Part shown: piece after piece, positions 1 to 4,634 of the stretch
How the letters are laid out: the number at the start of each line of letters is the position of its first letter
Position numbering within the stretch: the stretch's first letter is position 1
DNA from: Solirubrobacteraceae bacterium
GTDB lineage: Bacteria; Actinomycetota; Thermoleophilia; Solirubrobacterales; Solirubrobacteraceae
Direction: 5' to 3'
Length of the DNA stretch: 5,175 bases
NCBI GenBank assembly: GCA_025455895.1
Contig: JALOLQ010000140.1
Span: 1 to 5,175, forward strand
The notes under the pieces: model-generated
What the model was told of the DNA's origin: nothing
Database searches by the model: none
The model's input: the letters and a program-made list of their open reading frames with translations, nothing else
Position numbers and translations under genes: made by a program

Positions 1-126
1 GTGCGGGTCCACGGCGCGCGTGTAGAACGACTCGTAGCCCCCGGCGCCGGGCTCGATCAGCGGGAACCGGGCCGTGACGGGTGCGTCCATCGGGCCATCG
101 TGCCACGCGGCGGCGGCGACGGACAT
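1..126 (-). CDS. N-terminal fragment of an unidentified protein, running off the left edge
   Basis: On the minus strand an ATG at 126-124 opens a frame that stays open to base 1, giving 42 codons. A TGA in the same frame lies directly before it (129-127), so this is the furthest-upstream start. A second in-frame ATG lies at 90-88. A GAGG (minus, 133-130) precedes the first ATG, but only three bases away, which is close for a Shine-Dalgarno. The peptide contains MDAPVTARFPLIEPGAGGYE followed by SFYTRAVDPH, which reads like a genuine globular N-terminus and not like the Arg/Pro-rich shadow frames nearby. The pattern W-H-D-G-P ... Y-E-S-F-Y-x-R-A-x-D-P faintly recalls the start of CrtC/AttH (hydroxyneurosporene synthase-like) lipocalin-type proteins. 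That is recollection from a short fragment and should be treated as unproven. It is divergently arranged with the gene at 187. I am fairly sure it is coding and unsure of its function. Confidence 0.65.
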   Translation of the reverse strand, partial: MSVAAAAWHDGPMDAPVTARFPLIEPGAGGYESFYTRAVDPH

Positions 127-128
127 TC

Positions 129-138
129 ACCTCGAGGT
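129..138. repeat. 10-bp perfect palindrome in the divergent gap
   Basis: ACCTCGAGGT reads the same on both strands. It sits three bases before the ATG of the leftward gene, so the GAGGT half serves as that gene's possible ribosome-binding sequence. A short palindrome of this kind occurs by chance fairly often in GC-rich DNA, so a regulatory role is only a possibility. Confidence 0.3.
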
Positions 139-173
139 AACGCGCTGGACACATCGGCGCCCCGGTGCGCGAC

Positions 174-178
174 GAGGA
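174..178 (+). promoter_or_regulatory. Shine-Dalgarno that decides the start at 187
   Basis: GAGGA lies eight bases before the ATG at 187. The alternative in-frame ATG at 178 overlaps this motif and would leave no spacing, so 187 is preferred. The peptide beginning at 187 is also immediately a signal peptide. Confidence 0.6.
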
Positions 179-186
179 TGCCCGCC

Positions 187-1836
187 ATGCGCACGCTCCT
201 GCTCGCCGCGACCGCGGCTCTCACCCTGCTCGTCGCCCCCACCCTCGCCTCGGCCGACCGCCTGGACCTCCAGCCGCTCGGGCAGGTCGCCACCGGGGGT
301 GCCGAGATCGCCGCCTACCACCCGGCCAGCGAGCGGGCGTTCGTCACGGACGCGGGCGCCAACGCGCTGCACATCGTCGACCTCTCGGACCCGTCGGCGC
401 CCGCGCTGATCAGGACCGTCGACCTCTCGCCCTACGGCGCGGGGCCGAACAGCGTCGCCGTGAGCCCGCTCTTCGGCGGCCTCGTCGCCGTGGCGGTCGA
501 GGCCGAGCCGAAGACCGATCCGGGCTCCGTCGTCCTCTTCAACCGCGACGGCGAGCAGCGCGGCAAGGTCGTCCGGGCCGGCGCGCTGCCGGACATGCTC
601 ACCTTCTCGCCCGACGGCCGGACGCTGCTCGTCGCCAACGAGGGCGAGCCGAACGACCTGTACACCGTCGACCCGGAGGGCTCGGTGACGGTGATCGAGT
701 TCCGCCGGGGCCTGGGCAACCCACGCGTGCGCAGCGCCGGCTTCGCCGGGGTGCCGCTGGTCGGGCCCGTGCGCCTCTTCGGCTTCAACGCACCGACCCC
801 CGCGCAGGACCTCGAGCCCGAGTACCTCACGACGAACGGCCGCACCGCCTGGGTGACGCTTCAGGAGAACAACGCCGTCGCCGTCCTCGACGTCGATGAC
901 GCGCGGTTCGAGGTCGTCAGGGGCCTCGGGTTCAAGGATCACGGGGCGCCCGGGAACGGCCTCGACACCAGTGACCGCGACAACCGCGCCTCGGCCGCGG
1001 CCACCTGCCCCGGCTCGACCCGCGTCCCCACCGACGTGAACCAGCTCTGCGACCGGATCACGCCGTGGCCCGGCGTGCGCGGCATGTACCAGCCGGACGC
1101 GATCGCCTCGTTCCGCAGCGGCGGCGAGACGTTGCTCGTGACCGCCAACGAAGGCGACGCTCGCAGCTACCCGCAGTCCGATCTCCCGGGCGGGCCCGAC
1201 GAGGGCGACGTCTTCACCGACGAGGCCCGGGTGGGCGACCTCACCGGCCTGGGCTACACGTTCGGCGCCCCGCTCGCCGGGAACACCGGCAGCGCCGCGC
1301 TCGGGCGGCTCAACGTCGCCCGGCCCGCGACGATCCCCGGCGGCCCCGCGTCCGGCGAGCTGACGCAGGTCCACAGCTTCGGCGCGCGGTCGATGAGCGT
1401 CTGGAGCGCCGGCGGCACGCTCGTCGCCGACACCGGCGACGAGCTCGAGCGCCTCGTGTTCCGCGGCAACGGGAGCTGGTTCCCGGGCGACCGCGCGACG
1501 TTCAACACGACCAACGACCCCGCCGAGGCCACGCAGCTCGACAACCGCTCGGACAACAAGGGCCCCGAGCCGGAGGCCGTGGCGGTCGGGCGGGTTCACG
1601 GGACCTCGTACGCGTTCCTCGGCGCCGAGCGCCAGGGCGGGATCTTCGCCTACGACCTGAGCGATCCGCAGCGCCCGGCCTTCAGCGGCTACGCGAACAC
1701 CCGGCCCGCCGACCTGGGGCCCGAGGGCATCGCGTTCGTCCACCGGCGCGACAGCCCGAACGGGCAGCCGCTGCTGCTCGTCGCCAACGAGCTCACCGGG
1801 ACGCTGCGCGTGCTGGGCGTCAGCCCGGTCCGGTAG
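187..1836 (+). CDS. Choice-of-anchor I family secreted protein
   Basis: This 549-residue exported protein has the motifs of the choice-of-anchor I family, whose members resemble beta-propellers and are related to the msp130-type surface glycoproteins. No enzymatic role is firmly established for them. Residues 1-23 form a signal peptide: R2, a hydrophobic core, then cleavage after ASA. Family motifs follow in order: GGAEIAAYHPASERAFV (about 37-53), LPDMLTFSPDGRTLLVANEG (134-153), LEPEYL (209-214), LQENNAVAVLDV (225-236), GMYQPDAIASF (299-309), LVTANEGDARSY (317-328), NRSDNKGPEPEAVAVG (453-468) and LGPEGIAFV (510-518). The recurring ANE(G) segments at 150, 320 and 533 fit repeated blades. Homologues often carry C-terminal sorting signals. 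Here the protein ends at LRVLGVSPVR with no LPxTG, PEP-CTERM or membrane helix, so free secretion is inferred. Cysteines 274 and 288 lie in a loop and could form a disulfide. The frame is open back to base 1, but the first 62 codons look non-coding and overlap the divergent gene. Confidence 0.93.
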   Translation: MRTLLLAATAALTLLVAPTLASADRLDLQPLGQVATGGAEIAAYHPASERAFVTDAGANALHIVDLSDPSAPALIRTVDLSPYGAGPNSVAVSPLFGGLVAVAVEAEPKTDPGSVVLFNRDGEQRGKVVRAGALPDMLTFSPDGRTLLVANEGEPNDLYTVDPEGSVTVIEFRRGLGNPRVRSAGFAGVPLVGPVRLFGFNAPTPAQDLEPEYLTTNGRTAWVTLQENNAVAVLDVDDARFEVVRGLGFKDHGAPGNGLDTSDRDNRASAAATCPGSTRVPTDVNQLCDRITPWPGVRGMYQPDAIASFRSGGETLLVTANEGDARSYPQSDLPGGPDEGDVFTDEARVGDLTGLGYTFGAPLAGNTGSAALGRLNVARPATIPGGPASGELTQVHSFGARSMSVWSAGGTLVADTGDELERLVFRGNGSWFPGDRATFNTTNDPAEATQLDNRSDNKGPEPEAVAVGRVHGTSYAFLGAERQGGIFAYDLSDPQRPAFSGYANTRPADLGPEGIAFVHRRDSPNGQPLLLVANELTGTLRVLGVSPVR

Positions 1837-2362
1837 AGGCCCGCAGCAGCGCCATCGCGATCCGCGCCTTCTCGGCCGGCGGCGCCATGCCGGGGGGCGG
1901 GATCGCCATGCCGATGACGAGGCCCGAGTACGCCGCGAGCAGCGCGTCGGCGGGCTGGTCGGTGCGCAGCACCCCGCGCTCCTGCCCCTCGACGATGCGC
2001 GCGTGCAGGTAGACGACGAGCTCGCGGGTGGAGTCGTCCCCCACGCCGCGCGGCGCGATGTAGAGGAAGAGGCGGTTGCGCTCGATCTCGGCGATCGTCT
2101 CGCGGGCCACCTGCTCGAGCGCCTCGGCCGGATCGCTCACCGCGCGCGAGCGGTCGTGGATCGCGTGCACGTCGACGAGGAAGCGGTCGTAGATCTCGTC
2201 GGCGAGCGCCTCGCGCGAGGGGAAGTGGCGGTAGAACGTCGCGCGGTGGACGCCCGAGCGGTCGATGATCGACTGCGAGCTCGCGGCGGGATCGGCGGCC
2301 AGCACCTCGCGCGCCGCCTCGACGATCGCGTCCACGCTGCGCCTGGCATCGGCGCGGGTCAT
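1820..2362 (-). CDS. TetR/AcrR-family transcriptional regulator
   Basis: This 180-residue protein is the usual size for a TetR-type dimeric repressor. The N-terminal DNA-binding domain spans about residues 8-58. Helix 1 is SVDAIVEAAREVLA, the turn-helix segment is QSIIDRSGVHRATFYRHFPS (30-49), with the diagnostic F/Y-Y-R-H-F followed by SREALADEIY. The C-terminal two thirds (60-175) are helical and variable and should bind an unknown ligand; hydrophobic stretches such as LLAAYSGLVIGMAIPPPGMA (141-160) could line the pocket or dimer face. I chose the ATG at 2362. The frame extends to 2407, but those 15 codons run through the promoter/operator region and have no family similarity. A TAGGCT -10 hexamer ends seven bases before this ATG, which fits a leaderless mRNA. 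The 3' end overlaps the choice-of-anchor I gene by 17 bp in convergent orientation. The target is not evident; autoregulation is inferred from a dyad upstream. Confidence 0.93.
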   Translation of the reverse strand: MTRADARRSVDAIVEAAREVLAADPAASSQSIIDRSGVHRATFYRHFPSREALADEIYDRFLVDVHAIHDRSRAVSDPAEALEQVARETIAEIERNRLFLYIAPRGVGDDSTRELVVYLHARIVEGQERGVLRTDQPADALLAAYSGLVIGMAIPPPGMAPPAEKARIAMALLRASTGPG

Positions 2363-2369
2363 GGACGTC

Positions 2370-2375
2370 AGCCTA
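2370..2375 (-). promoter_or_regulatory. Leaderless-type -10 element of the TetR gene
   Basis: Read on the minus strand the bases are TAGGCT, a good actinobacterial TAnnnT hexamer, followed by exactly seven bases and then the ATG at 2362. That spacing would put the transcription start at or next to the A of the start codon. No convincing -35 is present 17-18 bases upstream, and no strong Shine-Dalgarno precedes the ATG, which agrees with leaderless initiation. Confidence 0.45.
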
Positions 2376-2386
2376 GCCGCGATCCA

Positions 2387-2408
2387 ATGGTTCGCCGGGC
2401 CGACCAAT
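2387..2408. promoter_or_regulatory. Candidate TetR operator (imperfect dyad)
   Basis: Two 10-bp arms, ATGGTTCGCC and GCCGACCAAT, flank a 2-bp centre, and seven of ten positions are complementary. The size and spacing are typical of TetR-family operators. The dyad lies at about -25 to -46 of the proposed TetR transcription start, covering its -35 region, so binding there would repress the gene's own promoter. CCAAT also occurs as direct copies at 2384-2388 and 2404-2408, 20 bp apart (two helical turns). The match is imperfect, so the assignment is tentative. Confidence 0.35.
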
Positions 2409-2437
2409 AACTGCTACGGATCGTCGCAGCTCTGTGC

Positions 2438-2443
2438 TAGCGT
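2438..2443 (+). promoter_or_regulatory. Possible plus-strand -10 element (orphan)
   Basis: TAGCGT is preceded by TGTGC, giving the extended form TGTGCTAGCGT that resembles actinobacterial promoters. The region 17 bases upstream (about 2415-2420) is not a good TTGACA. No plus-strand gene follows, since the next gene (FAS1) is on the other strand. It may be chance, a remnant, or the start of an untranslated or antisense RNA. Confidence 0.2.
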
Positions 2444-2450
2444 CCCCGAT

Positions 2451-2493
2451 CCGGTCCAGCGGCTCGGCGGGGGCGGAGCCGGTCCAGCGGCTC
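2451..2493. repeat. Direct repeat of a 15-mer (2451-2465 and 2479-2493)
   Basis: CCGGTCCAGCGGCTC occurs twice, exactly, with a 28-bp period. The second copy forms the loop and half of one arm of the GC hairpin at 2470-2499. Because GAGCCG (2476-2481) is complementary to CGGCTC in both copies, two mutually exclusive stems are possible. The repeat may have arisen by local duplication. Confidence 0.6.
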
Positions 2494-2499
2494 CGCCCC
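2470..2499 (-). terminator. Probable terminator of the FAS1 gene (GC hairpin without a U tail)
   Basis: A perfect 12-bp stem (2470-2481 with 2488-2499) encloses the 6-base loop GTCCAG. On the minus strand it begins 20 bases after the FAS1 stop codon, the normal place for a terminator. No T run follows on either strand, so it would be the tail-less hairpin type common in high-GC actinobacteria. It could also insulate the TetR promoter from read-through. Confidence 0.5.
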
Positions 2500-2519
2500 G
2501 CGAGTCCGAGCGGTGCGTC

Positions 2520-3065
2520 CTAGTTGGCCGGCGGGACGAGCACCGTGTCGATCACGTGCACGACGCCGTTCGAGGCGGGCACGTCGGCCTGGACGACGGT
2601 GGCGTCGCCGACCTTCACCGTGTCGCCCTCGACCGAGACGGTCAGCGTCTCGCCGTTGACGGTCTCGAGCTCCTGGCCGTCCGTCAGGTCGGCGGCGTTC
2701 AGCTCACCGGGGACGACGTGGTAGGTCAGGACGCTCGTGAGGTCGTCCTTGTTCTCCGGCTTCAGCAGCGTGTCGACCGTGTCCTGGATCGAGGAGAACG
2801 CCTCGTTCGTCGGCGCGAAGACCGTGAACGGGCCCTCGCCCTGGAGGGTCTCGACGAGGTCGGCCGCGGTGACGGCGCTGACGAGCGTCGACAGGTCCGG
2901 CGTCGCCTGGGCGACGGCGACGATGTCCTCGGTGGCCTCCGCCGGGGCGGTCTCGGCGGCCGTCGTGCCGGTGGCCGCGGTCTCCTCGTCATCGCTGCCG
3001 CAACCGGCGGCGACCAGACCGAGTGCCGCGACGCTCAGGGCGACGGCAAGGGTGCGCTTTCTCAT
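2520..3065 (-). CDS. Fasciclin (FAS1) domain lipoprotein
   Basis: This 181-residue exported protein contains a single FAS1 domain, a fold linked to adhesion and surface interactions; bacterial single-domain members are related to the MPT70/MPB70 secreted antigens. The N-terminus MRKRTLAVALSVAALGLVAA is a lipoprotein signal ending in AAGC, with C22 the likely lipidated residue. The -3 position is Ala and not the usual Leu, so the lipobox is slightly atypical. A Thr/Ala/Glu-rich tether (23-46) leads into FAS1: DIVAVAQATPDLSTL at 47-61, the H1 motif GPFTVFAPTNEAF at 78-90, LTYHVVPGE at 113-121, and the closing ASNGVVHVIDTVLVP around 164-178. The domain is full length. Minus-strand AAGGAG (bases 3081-3076) lies ten bases before the ATG and supports this start. 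A gap of 96 bp separates it from the RNase HI gene upstream on the same strand, and a GC hairpin follows it. The ligand and exact role cannot be told from sequence. Confidence 0.95.
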   Translation of the reverse strand: MRKRTLAVALSVAALGLVAAGCGSDDEETAATGTTAAETAPAEATEDIVAVAQATPDLSTLVSAVTAADLVETLQGEGPFTVFAPTNEAFSSIQDTVDTLLKPENKDDLTSVLTYHVVPGELNAADLTDGQELETVNGETLTVSVEGDTVKVGDATVVQADVPASNGVVHVIDTVLVPPAN

Positions 3066-3085
3066 GTCCTACGAGCTCCTTCGCT

Positions 3086-3103
3086 GGGGGGTGTTGCCCT
3101 CCC
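3086..3103 (-). other. G/C hairpin in the FAS1 leader
   Basis: On the minus strand GGG-A-GGG pairs with CCCCCC around the 5-base loop CAACA, a 6-bp stem with one bulged A. It ends about four bases before the FAS1 Shine-Dalgarno, so it could affect initiation there, or be a weak terminator for RNase HI, whose stop lies about 60 bases upstream. No U run follows. The rest of 3066-3161 shows no clear promoter. Confidence 0.25.
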
Positions 3104-3161
3104 CTACGCGCCCCCCGGCGTGCACGGTTGGCCGCGGAGAGCGCCGACGCGCCAGGACCGC

Positions 3162-3563
3162 TCAGCGTGCGGCGTCGAGCGCGGCGTTCACGAGCGCGTC
3201 CGCAGCAGCGTTCTGGGCCCGGGGAACCGTGCGCACCGTCCAGCGCTCGAACGCGGCGAGCGCCGCGCGCGCCTCGGCGTGGAGCGGCTTCATGTCCGGG
3301 TGCTTGACCTTGTAGAGCCCGTTGACCTGCTTGGCCACCAGCTCGGAGTCGCCCACCACCTCGACCTCGGTCGCGCCCAACTCGCGCGCGCGGCGCAGGC
3401 CGAGCAGCAGGCCGCGGTACTCGGCGACGTTGTTCGTCGCGACCCCGAGCAGCTCGGTCGCCTCGTCGAGGACCTCGCCGGCGGGCGTGGACACCACGAC
3501 GCCGGCGGCGGCCGGCCCCGGGTTCCCGCGCGCGCCGCCGTCGACGTGGACGACGAGCTTCAC
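3162..3563 (-). CDS. RNase HI family protein (stand-alone, short form)
   Basis: This 133-residue cytoplasmic enzyme is predicted to cut the RNA strand of RNA:DNA hybrids with metal ions. The full RNase H fold is present: KLVVHVDGGARGNPGPAAAG (2-21), NNVAEYRGLLLGL (44-56), VEVVGDSELVAKQVNG (67-82), YKVKHPDMKPLHAEA (84-98) and VPRAQNAAADALVN (113-126). The four catalytic acids are visible as D8, E48, D72 and D122. The YKVKHPDMKPL segment replaces the basic handle of E. coli RNase HI, which marks the shorter rnhA-like type found alone in many bacteria and archaea; in some actinobacteria this domain is fused to an acid phosphatase, but here it stands alone. The start is GTG at 3563-3561, overlapping the TGA of the upstream 75-residue gene as GTGA; the longer open frame upstream of it is Arg/Pro-rich shadow. 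The overlap implies translational coupling. Replication or R-loop clean-up is the likely role. Confidence 0.93.
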   Translation of the reverse strand: MKLVVHVDGGARGNPGPAAAGVVVSTPAGEVLDEATELLGVATNNVAEYRGLLLGLRRARELGATEVEVVGDSELVAKQVNGLYKVKHPDMKPLHAEARAALAAFERWTVRTVPRAQNAAADALVNAALDAAR

Positions 3564-3787
3564 GCGGCGGCGGGCCCGTCCCCGTGGAACGGCGGCAGGT
3601 CGCCGGGGATGCGGCGCCGGCGGCGGCCACGGAACGGGTTCTCGTCGGCGGTGGGCGGCCCGCCGGGCGGGCGCCCGGCGCGGCGCCGGTCGACGATCAC
3701 GGTCACGTCGGGGTCGTCGGCGTAGTAGGCCACGAGCTGCTCGTAGAGCTCCGGGCCCAGCTCCTCGGGGACGACGCTGTAGATCAC
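3560..3787 (-). CDS. Small conserved-looking protein with basic tail, unknown function
   Basis: I do not recognise a named family. The 75-residue protein starts with GTG at 3787; an in-frame TGA at 3814-3812 limits any extension, no other start codon lies between, and no clear Shine-Dalgarno precedes it. Residues 1-36 look folded: MIYSVVPEELGPELYEQLVA (1-20), then YYADDPDVTVIVDRRR, in which a helix and a beta strand end in an Arg cluster. The DPxVTVIVDRRR segment recalls a motif seen in various uncharacterised bacterial proteins. Residues 37-75 are Gly/Pro-rich and disordered, with a basic patch at 53-59 (R53 and R55-R59) that could touch nucleic acid or ribosomes. It lies 24 bp after the Cys4 gene and shares a 4-bp stop/start overlap with RNase HI, so co-expression with RNase HI is very likely. 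A functional link is inference. The coding call rests on the coupling and on a peptide unlike shadow frames. Confidence 0.75.
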   Translation of the reverse strand: MIYSVVPEELGPELYEQLVAYYADDPDVTVIVDRRRAGRPPGGPPTADENPFRGRRRRRIPGDLPPFHGDGPAAA

Positions 3788-3811
3788 GGACGCGACGATA
3801 CCGGCCCGCGC

Positions 3812-4543
3812 TCAGGCGGGCTGGACCGCCGCGTGCAGCTCGCCGGTCTCGTCGGCGATCGCGTTCGGCGCGCGGTCGGGCTCCTCGAGCTCCTCGAGCT
3901 CGGCGCCCTGGCCGGTGTGACGCACGCCGGCCGCCTCGTCCGCCAGGTCGATCTCGTAGCGGTACCACGAGAGCTCCCAGGCGACGACGATCGTGACGAT
4001 GCTCCCCTCGGTCGGCGAGGGGCGCACGCTGACCAGCGGCGCGCCGAGCGTCCGCGCCACGCCCGCGACGGTCCGCCGGTGCTGGCTCGCGTTGAAGAGC
4101 TCGATCGCCCGCACGACCTTCATGTCCGCGTTCGTCGGGATCGCGTGCACGAAGCGGTCCTCGCGGTACATCGGCGGCGCGGCGGGGACCTCGTACTCCG
4201 AGGCCGGGGGCGGCGGCGCCGGGACCGGCTCCGGCTCGGGGAGCGGCTCGGCCTCGAGCGCCTCGAGCAGCGCCTCGGCCTCCTCGGGCACGAGCAGCTC
4301 CGCCTCGCGGTCGCGCCGGCCGCGCAGGCGCCCCATCAGCGAGCGCCCGCCGCCGCGCGACCAGCCGCGCGTCGCGCGGCCCGGGGCCTGGTCGGCGCCC
4401 TCGCGGATCCAGCCCTCGTGCACCGCGCGCGGCACGCACAGCTCGCACACCATGCGGCGCTCGCCCGCGTGCAGGAACACGCTCGGGGTCTCGCCGCGCA
4501 GCAGCGTGCGCTGGCAGACCGCGCACGCCACCGGCGCGTGCAT
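3812..4543 (-). CDS. Cys4 zinc-motif protein of unknown function with conserved C-terminal domain
   Basis: This 243-residue protein (from ATG 4543) has no family I can name. Residues 7-36 hold two CxxC pairs, CAVC (C7, C10) and CELC (C33, C36), a probable structural zinc ribbon. A basic stretch (about 50-78) is followed by an acidic, proline-rich linker (about 79-124) rich in E-A-L and P-E-P runs. The C-terminal domain starts near 138 with NADMKVVRAIELFNASQHRR, then TVAGVARTLGAPLVSVRPS, which resembles a helix-turn-helix, and VTIVVAWELSWYRYEIDL (183-200), strongly beta with aromatic residues. The tail is acidic (GAELEELEEPD). This mix suggests a nucleic-acid or protein-binding adaptor in the cytoplasm, but that is inference. 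The start is uncertain: neither ATG 4543 nor GTG 4567 (eight residues longer) has a Shine-Dalgarno, and a TATCCT hexamer lies nine bases before the GTG, so leaderless initiation there is possible. It is followed after 24 bp by the small basic protein and RNase HI. Confidence 0.8.
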   Translation of the reverse strand: MHAPVACAVCQRTLLRGETPSVFLHAGERRMVCELCVPRAVHEGWIREGADQAPGRATRGWSRGGGRSLMGRLRGRRDREAELLVPEEAEALLEALEAEPLPEPEPVPAPPPPASEYEVPAAPPMYREDRFVHAIPTNADMKVVRAIELFNASQHRRTVAGVARTLGAPLVSVRPSPTEGSIVTIVVAWELSWYRYEIDLADEAAGVRHTGQGAELEELEEPDRAPNAIADETGELHAAVQPA

Positions 4544-4576
4544 CGTGTTGATCTGGCGCGGGGTCACCGCCGCTGG

Positions 4577-4582
4577 AGGATA
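4577..4582 (-). promoter_or_regulatory. Possible -10 element for the Cys4-RNase HI group
   Basis: On the minus strand the bases read TATCCT (TAnnnT), with nine bases to GTG 4567 and 33 to ATG 4543. No -35 is recognisable at 17 bases upstream (CGGGCG). Being the only AT-rich patch between the EF-G stop and the next gene, it is the best promoter candidate there, but weak. Confidence 0.25.
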
Positions 4583-4611
4583 TCGCCGCGCCGCCGCCGC
4601 GCCCGGCACGG

Positions 4612-4628
4612 CGCCGGCCCGGCCGGCG
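4612..4628 (-). terminator. Candidate terminator hairpin after EF-G
   Basis: CGCCGGCC and GGCCGGCG form perfect 8-base arms around a single C, realistically a 6-bp stem with a 5-base loop. On the minus strand it begins six bases after the EF-G stop codon. No T run follows. Together with the possible -10 at 4577-4582 it suggests that the Cys4 gene starts a new transcript, but short GC palindromes are common in this DNA. Confidence 0.35.
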
Positions 4629-4634
4629 ACCCGG

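Noticed and set aside
1..186. Extension of the choice-of-anchor I frame back to the GTG at base 1
   Set aside because: The first 62 codons lack family similarity, would bury the signal peptide, and overlap a believable divergent gene.
127..1743. A 538-codon minus-strand open frame opposite the choice-of-anchor I gene
   Set aside because: Its translation is low-complexity Arg/Gly/Val/Glu text with no family motif, whereas the plus strand holds a clear full-length family member. Long antisense frames are expected at this GC content.
2363..2407. Fifteen extra N-terminal codons of the TetR frame (ATG at 2407)
   Set aside because: They run through the dyad and the -10 hexamer, and TetR similarity begins only after the ATG at 2362.
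2265..3725. A 486-codon plus-strand open frame over the FAS1 and RNase HI genes
   Set aside because: It is antisense to two firmly identified genes and is compositionally a shadow, with no recognisable domain.
3881..3898. Tandem 9-mer CTCCTCGAG x2
   Set aside because: It encodes the repeated acidic residues E-L-E-E-L-E-E in the tail of the Cys4 protein, and low-complexity coding explains it.
3564..4526. Long N-terminal extension of the RNase HI frame (about 320 extra codons)
   Set aside because: The extension is Arg/Ala/Pro shadow of the two upstream genes. The RNase H fold begins exactly at the GTG at 3563, which overlaps the upstream stop.
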